Of a stretch of 64,000 bases of DNA, positions 53,584 to 61,505 are shown one piece after another (position 1 is the first letter of the stretch; the number at the start of each line of letters is the position of its first letter). The DNA lies in assembly GCF_018129085.1 (NCBI RefSeq), contig NZ_JAAGBB010000036.1:1-64000 (forward strand), read 5' to 3'. Made by a program: the position numbers and the translations under genes. The DNA is from Plastoroseomonas hellenica. Its GTDB lineage: Bacteria; Pseudomonadota; Alphaproteobacteria; Acetobacterales; Acetobacteraceae. The notes below the pieces were generated by a model, which was given only the letters and a program-made list of their open reading frames with translations, did no database searches and had not been told where the DNA came from.

Positions 53584-55794
53584 CTACTCGACAACGATCC
53601 GCACCGGGCGCGAGACCGCTTCGTCCGAAGGCAGCCGGACCTGGAAGCGATGCACGCCGGGGGCCATCGGCCAATAGACGGTCTCGTTCGGATCGGCGAC
53701 GGCGAAGGGCTCGCCGTCGACATACCAGACCACCTGCGCGGCCTGCGGCCGCACCGCGGCGCGCAACGCGATGCGGTTGAGCCGCGCCGGCGCTTCCGGA
53801 TTGCGCCAGAGCCGGCTGTTGTGCTCCGGCGTGACGACCGACAGGCGCGACGCGGTCGCGGCCAGTGCATCCGCGGGCGGTGCGGGCTCCGCTGTCGCGG
53901 CCAGCGCGCTTCCTGCCGGCAGCCATTCCAGCAAGGTGGGGCCACAGGCGCCGTCATCCGGCCGCCCGGTGCGGGCGCAGAGTGCGACCGGCGCCGTGCC
54001 CTCCGGTGCCGGAAAGCCGCCGGCGGTCAGCGCATCGGCCGAGGTGCCGTGCAGGTCGAGCAGGACGGCCTGGGCCAGCGCCCCCGCCCCGAGCCCGCCG
54101 GTGATGCCGGCCATGGTCGCGGCATCGTCACGCCCGATCCAGACGCCGACCAGGTAGTCGCGCGACCAGGCGACGATCCAGGCATCGCGATACCCTTGGG
54201 AGGTGCCGGTCTTCAGCGCCACGGCGAAGGGATATTCGGTGGTGCCGTGCCGCGGGAAGCTCGGCAGCCGCGCCTGCGGATCGGCCAGGAACAGCGTCAC
54301 CTGCCGCGCCGCCCATTCCGGCAGCACCCGGTGCGGCGGCGCGGCGGGCTGCCCCTCATACCAGAGCAGGTCGCCCAGCATGCCGTCCCCGGCCAGCGCG
54401 CCATAGGCGCGCAGCAGCCGATCGAGGCTGGTCGGCAGCGACCCCACCGCCATCGATAGCCCGAAATAGGCGGCGGGCTCGGCGCTGTCGTGCAGGCCGA
54501 GGTCGCGCAGGCTGCGGAAGGCAGTCTCCAGCCCGATGCGCCGCAGCAGGGCCGCGGCCGGGATGTTGCGCGAATTGGCCAGCGCCTGCCGCGGCAGCAC
54601 GGGCCCGAGGAAGCCGCCATCCGCATTGCCGATGCCGAGCGAGCGATCGGGCAGGTCGGCGATGACCTCGTCCGGCCGCAACACCTCGCGCTGCAAAGCC
54701 AGGGCGTAGAGGAAGGGCTTCAGCGTGCTGCCGGGGGACCGGGCCGCGGCGGTATAGTCGAAGGCGCCGCCGGGTGTATCGGCGTAGCCGGCGGAGCCGA
54801 TGGCGGCCAGCACCTCCCGCGTGCCGCGGCCCACCACCATCACCGCCATCTGGCGCGCGCCGTCCTGGTGCAGCGCGGCGAAGCGCGCCTCGGCCAGCCG
54901 TGCCACGCGGCGCTGCAGGCCGAGGTCGATATGGGTGCGCAGGCGCGCATCGGTGGGGTCGAGCCCCGCGATGCCCTGCCGTGCGACCATGTCGCGCAGC
55001 CGCAGCACCAGGTGCAGCGCGTCCGGGCGCAGCGGCAGCGGCGGCAGGGTCATGGCGGCGAGCTGCGCAATCGCGGTCGCGTATTCCTCGGGCCCGATCG
55101 CACCCTGCGCGGCGAGCGTCGCCAGCGCCCGCTGCCCGCGCGCCTTGGCCCGCGCCAGCCCTGCCGGGTTGCGCGGGTTGTGCAGCGCCGGCGCCTGCGG
55201 AATGGCTGACAGCAGCGCGATCTCCGCCCAGCTCAGATCGCCTGCCGGCTTGTCGAAGTAGAAGCGCGCGGCGTGGCCTATGCCATGGCTGCCGTTGCCG
55301 TAGGGCACCAGCCGCAGATACTGCGCCAGCACCGCATCGCGGCCGTAGCGCAGGGTCAGCGCGACGGCGGTGCCGGCCTCCACCGCCTTGACCCAGAGCG
55401 TGCGCGGTGCCGGATCCTGCATGCGCGCCACCTGCATCGCGATAGTCGAGGCGCCGGAGCGGCGGCGGAGGCTCGCCAGATTCTGCCAGGCGGCGCGCAG
55501 CAGAGCGACGGGATCGACGCCGGGATGGCTGCGGAAGCGCCGATCCTCGAGCGCCAGCATGGCGCGCGCGACGCGCTCCGGCGGCGTCACCGGCCAATAG
55601 CCGTAGTCGACATGCCGGCCATCGGGCGCGCCGCTTTCATGCCCGAGTTGGGTGAGGAAGGCGCCGTGGCGATCGGTCAGGACCGGTGTCGGCGCCGGCG
55701 CGCGCAGCTCCGCGCGCCCGGCCACCTGGGCGGCATAGACCGCCAACACGGCCAGCGCCGGCACCGCCATAGCGATGCGGCGCCACGGCTTCAC
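53584..55794 (-). CDS. pbpC: Penicillin-binding protein 1C
   Basis: A class A PBP of 736 aa anchored by one N-terminal helix. The glycosyltransferase domain has the catalytic Glu E83 in ALEDRRFRSHPGVDP and RRSGASTIAMQVARM, where family members usually have GGSTITQQ. The transpeptidase domain has S356-T-L-K359, the SRN triad at 408-410 and KTGT at 528-531. The C-terminal ~90 residues form the BiPBP_C domain seen only in PBP1C. PBP1C is usually encoded with a bacterial alpha-2-macroglobulin, as here, with a 4-base overlap (ATGA). Confidence 0.95.
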   Translation of the reverse strand: MKPWRRIAMAVPALAVLAVYAAQVAGRAELRAPAPTPVLTDRHGAFLTQLGHESGAPDGRHVDYGYWPVTPPERVARAMLALEDRRFRSHPGVDPVALLRAAWQNLASLRRRSGASTIAMQVARMQDPAPRTLWVKAVEAGTAVALTLRYGRDAVLAQYLRLVPYGNGSHGIGHAARFYFDKPAGDLSWAEIALLSAIPQAPALHNPRNPAGLARAKARGQRALATLAAQGAIGPEEYATAIAQLAAMTLPPLPLRPDALHLVLRLRDMVARQGIAGLDPTDARLRTHIDLGLQRRVARLAEARFAALHQDGARQMAVMVVGRGTREVLAAIGSAGYADTPGGAFDYTAAARSPGSTLKPFLYALALQREVLRPDEVIADLPDRSLGIGNADGGFLGPVLPRQALANSRNIPAAALLRRIGLETAFRSLRDLGLHDSAEPAAYFGLSMAVGSLPTSLDRLLRAYGALAGDGMLGDLLWYEGQPAAPPHRVLPEWAARQVTLFLADPQARLPSFPRHGTTEYPFAVALKTGTSQGYRDAWIVAWSRDYLVGVWIGRDDAATMAGITGGLGAGALAQAVLLDLHGTSADALTAGGFPAPEGTAPVALCARTGRPDDGACGPTLLEWLPAGSALAATAEPAPPADALAATASRLSVVTPEHNSRLWRNPEAPARLNRIALRAAVRPQAAQVVWYVDGEPFAVADPNETVYWPMAPGVHRFQVRLPSDEAVSRPVRIVVE

Positions 55795-58700
55795 GGCGCG
55801 ATCACCACGCGTGCACCGGCGCTCGCCCCATACACACCGGGCCGATACAGCATCTCCGCCTCGCCCGGCGGCTGGGTGAAGCTGCCGGCGACATTGGCGC
55901 GCATGCGGAAGGTGATGCTGCTGTTGCCGCGCGGCAGGGTGGTGAAGACGGCGACCAGCCGGTCATCGCCATAGGAGGTCCAGTCCGGCTGCGCGCCGCT
56001 GCCGGGGGACGGTATGGCCTCGGCCGGCGCGGTGGCGAGCGCGGGGTTCAGCGGCTCCATCCCGGCGGCCAGCGGCAGGGTCAGCGCGACATGCACGCGA
56101 TCCTCCGGGTTCACGAGCTCGGCGACCTCTTCGACGATGTCGCCGGTGGCGATCCGGATCGTCCCATCGGCGCCGGGCGTCAGCCGCTCCGGCGCGCCGC
56201 CGCCTGGGGGGATGCGGAACAGCGTGCGGGTCAGGATGAAGCCATCCTGCACGGCCGGCGCCTCCGCCCCCGGTGGCACCGGCAGGTAGCGCCGCTCGGC
56301 CAGCGCCAGCACCGCCACGGTGCCACGGTTCTCGACCCGCACCGCGCCGCTGCCGTCGGTGGGCCAGCCCAGCACCGGCGCGTCGGTGCCGAGCGTCCCG
56401 GCCTGCGGTCCCTGCGGCAGGACGACCTGCACGGCGGCGGCGCCGGCGGGTGGCGCCCAGCCGGCGGCGAGTGCCCGCAATGCCGCGGCATCGGCATTGG
56501 TGTTGCCCCAGCCATTCGGGCCACCGAGGCGCAGCAAGCCATCGCGCAGCAGCGCGAGCCGCGGCTCCTGCGGCGCGGCACGGGTAACCGCGAGCATCAC
56601 CTCCGCCAGGCTCCGCGTCTCCGAAGGCAGGATCAGCGGATTGCCGCCGGTCTCGGACAGGCCGGCATAGGCCGGCCGGCCGTCCCGGTTCAGCACCCGC
56701 ACCCGGCCCCAGAGCGTTTCCAACAACCCCGGCAGCATCGCCTGGTTGTCGGGCGGCAGCAGCGCAATGGCCGCCGCCGCCTGGGCGAGCGTCTCGGTCG
56801 GCATCTGCGCCGCTCGCCGCGCCAGCTCCGCAGCATAAGCGGGTTCCAGCTTGCCGGCCTCGGCGAGGGCGGAGAGCGCCGCCACGCGTTCCCGCAATTC
56901 CTCGCCGCGCATCAGGCGGGGATCGTCGGAACGCAATGCGCGGGTCAGCACCTCGGCCAGCCGGTCGAGCATGGGTTGCTCCACCGTCTGCCCGGCGCGG
57001 GCCGCCGCGGTCAGGAAGCGATAGGCGCTCGCGGTCAACCAGACCGAGCCGCGCTGACGCGGCCAGAAGGCGACTAGCCCGTCGGCGTCGGTCGCCTGCT
57101 GGATGGCGCGCGTGGTGGCGCGCACATCCGCGGCGATCCGGTCCTGCAGCCCGGCCGCAGTCTGCAGCGGCGCGAAGGGCGCCAGCGCGACCTCGGCGGC
57201 GGCGAGCGCGATGCGCTGCTCGGTGCCGCCGTAAGGATTGGCCAGCAGCAGGTTCATGGCACCCAGCATCTGCACCGCGGCCGCATCGGCGGTGACGCTG
57301 ATCCGGCCGCTGCCGCTGCCTGGCCGCATCGGCTGCGCCGGCGGCGGCCAGGTCCCGGCCTCGCCCGGTGCGACCGTCAGGATGCTGCGCTCGCGCAGCG
57401 GCGGACGGTCCGGCTGGATCGGCAGGGTCAGCTCCACCGCATCGCCCGCGCCATCGGCGGCGCGGCGCACCAGGAAGCGCAGCCGTGCGGCATCGCTGGC
57501 CGCCGCCGGCACGCTGACCGGGAAGCCGATCCGCGCCGGGCGGTTCGGCGCCCAGGCGATGGCCTGCTCGGCGGGGCCGCCGAGCGTGAGGCCGGGGGCG
57601 GAGAGGGAGGCGCGGCCATTGCCGCCGGGACCTTCGACGATGCGGGCGATCACCGTCGCGTCGAAGCGGTCGCCCGGCCGCAGGAAGCGCGGCAGCGCCG
57701 GCTGCGCGATCACCGGCTGGCGCACCCGCACCTCGCCGACGCCGAAGCCGAAGCGCATCGGCCCGCTGATCGCCTTCGCCCGCAGGCGATAGACGGTCAG
57801 CGTGTCCGGCATGCGCACCCGGACGCGCGCGATGCCGTCGGCACCGACACGCACCCGCGGCAGGTAGACCGGCACCGGCGTGAAGTTGCGGCGGACCGAG
57901 ATATTCTCCTGCGCCCAGGGTTCCTCGCCCTCGTCGCCGCCCGGGTTCTCGTCGAGCGGGATGATGCCGAAGGCCATGCTGCGCGTATCCCGCGCCGCCA
58001 TGCGCGTCGGGCGATCGACGATGAAGTTGCGCAGCGGATCGAGCGGCTGCTCGCGTGCGAGCGACAGCACGGCCTGGTCGACCATCCAGAAGGCCGCCTC
58101 ACCGGCGATCGGGCGTCCGCCCTCGTCAGAGAGCCGCAACGTCACCTCGATCTCCTCGCCAGGGCGCACGCTCTGCGGTGCGTTCAATGCGACCTGCACG
58201 CGATGCTGCACCGGCGTCACCGTCACCCAGGCGGTTGCCGCTGATGTCACCGGCTTGCCTTGGTCGAAGGGTGCGGTCGCTGCCTGGGGTGGACCCGCCA
58301 GGCGGCCGCGCATCAGCAGGAAATGTACCGCGATCCGCGGCATCTGCTCCCGCCGCACCGGCAGCGTGTAGCGGCCGAAGCCATTGGCGATCTCGACCCA
58401 GTCGTAGCGGAAGCGGCCCTCCGGCTCCTCCACGACCGCCAATGCGCGGGCGGTCTGAAAGGGGCTCTGGATCAACAGCGTTGCGCTCTCGCCCGGCGCA
58501 TAGGCATCGCGCTCCGGCGTCACTGTGACGGTCTGCGCCGGCGGGCGTGCCCAGGTGACCGGCGTGTCGCCGGCCATGAAGAGATCGACGCGCACCGTCT
58601 GGCGGCGGCCGAAGCGATCCTCCGCCTCGAGCTGCACCAGGTAGACGCCGGCCTCCCGCGCTTCGAAGCGCAGCGCCTGCACATCGTCCGTGCTGGTCAG

Positions 58701-61493
58701 GCGGCGCTCCTCGACGGTCTCGTCCACCACCTCGGTCTGGTAGCGCGCCGCGCCCTGGCTGAAGTCGCTCGCCTGCAGGATGGAGACCCAGTTGCGCCGG
58801 ATCAGCCGCGCGGTGACGGCGATGCCGGCCAGGGCCTTGCCTTCGGCATCCGCCACCAGCATCTCGCCCTCGATGGCGCCAAGCGTCGGGATATAGCGCG
58901 GCAGCTTCAGCCCGAGCACGAAGGGCGGCAGCGCGACGACGGTCTGGCTGCTGCGCACCTGGATGTCGTCATCGCCGGTCACCGTCGCCTCGATCACGTA
59001 GCGGCGCGGTTGCGCGGTGGGCTCCACGGTCGGGTCGAGCGTCAGCCGCGCGGCGCCGCCATCATCGGTGCGCGTCTCCCGGTTCATCACCGGGGAGGAG
59101 CGGAATTCGCGCTGCGCCGAGAAGCGGCTGTCGCTACCGAACAGGAAACCCTCCCGCTGCGGTGGCGACCAGGCCTGCGGGAATTGCGTCACGCGCCAGG
59201 TGACTGGACGATCGGCGGCAAGGCCGCCCGCGAAGTAGCGCGCCAGCAGGTCGATGGAGAAGGGCGCGTCGAGCGGCACGCGGGCCGCACCGTTCAGCAG
59301 CACCTCGAAGGTCGGAAGGCGATAGGCTTCTTTCTTGAAGCTCGTCTCGCCGCAACTGGTGCCGTCCTCCGCCTCGAAGCGCACCGTGTAGTCGCCGGTG
59401 GCGTCGGTCCGCTCCGCGAAGAGATGGTGGAAGCCGCCGGCATCGTCCGGCGTCACCGGGATACGCCATTCCTGATCGGAGGGGCCGGAGACCACCAGTG
59501 TCCCGGCGGGGCGCCAGAAGCTCAGCGTGCCGCCGACATAGCGGCGCAGGAAGGCCTGGATATGGACCGGATCCTCCGGCCGGTAGATCGGGCGCTCGGT
59601 GAAGATGTGGCAGAGGAGCTGCGGCGCCGGCCGCCGCTCCGCGACGTCGCCCTGCGTCCAGCCGAGCCAGCGGCCCTCGCCCCCCGTCCAATTGCCATTG
59701 GCGTATTGCCGCGGCGGCCGCGCGGGGTCCAGCACCAGCGTGTCGTTGCCCTTGGTGATGGTGATGCGCCGAAGCTCGCGGCGCAGCGTGTCCGGCCGCG
59801 TGCCGGCGGCGGGCGCGGTCCAGAGGAAGGCGCCGTCCGCGCCGGTGACGCCGCGCGCGAGCGCGGCATAGGCATCGCCGCGTTCGCCGTCGAGCGTGAT
59901 CTCGGCACCCTCCACCGGGCGTGCGGTGCTGAGCGAGGTGACATGGAACCGCACCCGGTCCGCTTCCTCGACCGTGGTCAGCACCAGGTCGGTGACCTGC
60001 ACGCGCATCCAGCGCCGCGTGCCGCCATCCACGGGCCGGAGCCCGACCAGGTAGGTGCCGGGCTGCTGCGGGCCCGCGATGCGCGCCAGCAGCGGCGCGA
60101 CATCCAGGCCGAAGCGCGCCGAGGCGCCCCCACGCTGGGTCGGCAAACTCACCAGCTCCGACACCGCCGGCGAGCCGAGGGACCGGATGCGCTCGGCAAG
60201 CGCGCGGCGGTTGAGCGCGGCGGTGCCGGTCCAGGGCGTGGGCTCATTGCCGGCAAGCGGTGGTGCGGCGCCGTCATCGGTCTCCAACCCGCTCGCCGGG
60301 AAGGGCCAGAAATCACGCCCGAGCGGAGGGATGGCATGGATGCGGAGATCAGCGCGCTCATAGCCCTGGCCGCGCAGCGGCAGCATCTGCTGGCCGAGCC
60401 GTTCGACCAACCCCTGCCCGGCATCCCAGACGAGGTTCGGCTGATCGGGCTGAAAGGCGAAGCGCGCGGTGATGGGGGCGCCGGACAGCGTCCGGCCGCG
60501 GGTGTCGCTGATGCTGCCGGGTTCGACGCGGAGCTCATAGGCGGCGTCGGCCTGGAAGCGGCCGGTCACTGCCCAGCTCCGCCCGCTGACCGCGACGGCG
60601 AGGTCGTCGACCGGCGGCGTGATGCGCAGCACCTGCCGCGCCCGCACCGCGTCCACCGCTTCCGGCTCCTCGGAGAAGCGCAGCGTCAGCCCGCGGCGAC
60701 GGCCCGATGATCCGTCCTGCGGGCTGCATTGCAGCAGCCCGTCCCGGATGTCGCGGCCGAAGCCGCGCGCGCAGCCGGTGTCGGTCAGCGCGAAGGGGGA
60801 GGCGCTGCGCAGCCTGAGCTCGAAGGCCTGGTCGTCGAGGCCGGGCTCGTCCGACAGGTTCAGCCGCAGCAGCGCCACATGGCCGTCCGGGATCGGGCGG
60901 TGCAGCACCACGAGATAGCTCGCCGGCGCATCGCGCGCCTCGCGGTCCACGGCGCGGATGGTGAAATCCTGCCCGGTCAGGATCTGCGCGCCGGGCGCCG
61001 CGGTGCCGGGCGCGCGGCGCAACTCGATTGTCAGCAGCCGGGCCAGCGCCGCGGGATCGACCGGGTCGGCGAAGGTCAGGGTGATAGTGTCGAGATTGGC
61101 GACGCCCTCGCTCTCGGCCGTCGGAATGGTGCGGATCGGCGCCGGCAGCAGCGGCACCAGCCGGGTGGTGCGGCCGGCGGCCGCGATCTCCACCCGGCGC
61201 AGCGGCTGCCAGGGCTCGGCCGGGCGGAACTGCAGGGCGCGCGGGCCGAGCCACTGCCAGGCGCCGGGGATCGCCGGGGTCAGGCGCACCAGCCGCTCTG
61301 GCGCATCCTCCGGCCCGCCCTGGGCCGGGCCCTGGTCGCTGTCGAACAGCACCGTCACCGGGTCCCAGCGGCGCAGGAAACGGTCCGGCACCACGCTCGC
61401 GCCATCGGCGCGGAGCGTGCGGTCGAGCGGTTGCGCGTAGATCGGGGCCGAGGCCAGCAGCGCGAGGAACAGGCCGAGGATCAGACGGGTCAT
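55791..61493 (-). CDS. Bacterial alpha-2-macroglobulin lacking the thioester Cys
   Basis: This giant periplasmic protein (1900 aa) has a plain signal peptide (ILGLFLALLASAPIYAQ) with no lipobox Cys, unlike lipoprotein YfhM. MG-type domains include HIFTERPIYRPEDPVHIQAF. The A2M domain contains VYLPRVRVGADGIARVRVRM. The thioester site aligns at ANPYGGTEQRIAL (residues 1421-1426), so Cys is replaced by Gly1423 and covalent trapping should be impossible. Bacterial A2M is thought to guard a breached periplasm against foreign proteases, with PBP1C repairing the wall. GAGGAA precedes ATG 61493. It is the middle gene of a three-gene operon. Confidence 0.92.
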   Translation of the reverse strand: MTRLILGLFLALLASAPIYAQPLDRTLRADGASVVPDRFLRRWDPVTVLFDSDQGPAQGGPEDAPERLVRLTPAIPGAWQWLGPRALQFRPAEPWQPLRRVEIAAAGRTTRLVPLLPAPIRTIPTAESEGVANLDTITLTFADPVDPAALARLLTIELRRAPGTAAPGAQILTGQDFTIRAVDREARDAPASYLVVLHRPIPDGHVALLRLNLSDEPGLDDQAFELRLRSASPFALTDTGCARGFGRDIRDGLLQCSPQDGSSGRRRGLTLRFSEEPEAVDAVRARQVLRITPPVDDLAVAVSGRSWAVTGRFQADAAYELRVEPGSISDTRGRTLSGAPITARFAFQPDQPNLVWDAGQGLVERLGQQMLPLRGQGYERADLRIHAIPPLGRDFWPFPASGLETDDGAAPPLAGNEPTPWTGTAALNRRALAERIRSLGSPAVSELVSLPTQRGGASARFGLDVAPLLARIAGPQQPGTYLVGLRPVDGGTRRWMRVQVTDLVLTTVEEADRVRFHVTSLSTARPVEGAEITLDGERGDAYAALARGVTGADGAFLWTAPAAGTRPDTLRRELRRITITKGNDTLVLDPARPPRQYANGNWTGGEGRWLGWTQGDVAERRPAPQLLCHIFTERPIYRPEDPVHIQAFLRRYVGGTLSFWRPAGTLVVSGPSDQEWRIPVTPDDAGGFHHLFAERTDATGDYTVRFEAEDGTSCGETSFKKEAYRLPTFEVLLNGAARVPLDAPFSIDLLARYFAGGLAADRPVTWRVTQFPQAWSPPQREGFLFGSDSRFSAQREFRSSPVMNRETRTDDGGAARLTLDPTVEPTAQPRRYVIEATVTGDDDIQVRSSQTVVALPPFVLGLKLPRYIPTLGAIEGEMLVADAEGKALAGIAVTARLIRRNWVSILQASDFSQGAARYQTEVVDETVEERRLTSTDDVQALRFEAREAGVYLVQLEAEDRFGRRQTVRVDLFMAGDTPVTWARPPAQTVTVTPERDAYAPGESATLLIQSPFQTARALAVVEEPEGRFRYDWVEIANGFGRYTLPVRREQMPRIAVHFLLMRGRLAGPPQAATAPFDQGKPVTSAATAWVTVTPVQHRVQVALNAPQSVRPGEEIEVTLRLSDEGGRPIAGEAAFWMVDQAVLSLAREQPLDPLRNFIVDRPTRMAARDTRSMAFGIIPLDENPGGDEGEEPWAQENISVRRNFTPVPVYLPRVRVGADGIARVRVRMPDTLTVYRLRAKAISGPMRFGFGVGEVRVRQPVIAQPALPRFLRPGDRFDATVIARIVEGPGGNGRASLSAPGLTLGGPAEQAIAWAPNRPARIGFPVSVPAAASDAARLRFLVRRAADGAGDAVELTLPIQPDRPPLRERSILTVAPGEAGTWPPPAQPMRPGSGSGRISVTADAAAVQMLGAMNLLLANPYGGTEQRIALAAAEVALAPFAPLQTAAGLQDRIAADVRATTRAIQQATDADGLVAFWPRQRGSVWLTASAYRFLTAAARAGQTVEQPMLDRLAEVLTRALRSDDPRLMRGEELRERVAALSALAEAGKLEPAYAAELARRAAQMPTETLAQAAAAIALLPPDNQAMLPGLLETLWGRVRVLNRDGRPAYAGLSETGGNPLILPSETRSLAEVMLAVTRAAPQEPRLALLRDGLLRLGGPNGWGNTNADAAALRALAAGWAPPAGAAAVQVVLPQGPQAGTLGTDAPVLGWPTDGSGAVRVENRGTVAVLALAERRYLPVPPGAEAPAVQDGFILTRTLFRIPPGGGAPERLTPGADGTIRIATGDIVEEVAELVNPEDRVHVALTLPLAAGMEPLNPALATAPAEAIPSPGSGAQPDWTSYGDDRLVAVFTTLPRGNSSITFRMRANVAGSFTQPPGEAEMLYRPGVYGASAGARVVIAP

Positions 61494-61505
61494 GTTGGTG
61501 CTTCC

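Noticed and set aside
58260..60710. An 816-codon open frame on the plus strand, inside the macroglobulin gene
   Set aside because: It is antisense to a well-supported gene, has a His/Arg/Gly/Ala-rich composition with no domain, and arises because stop codons are rare at this GC content. The same holds for the long antisense frames near 1.5-3.0, 8.5-10.1, 15.9-17.5, 19.2-21.3, 40.2-42.3 and 52.5-54.5 kb.
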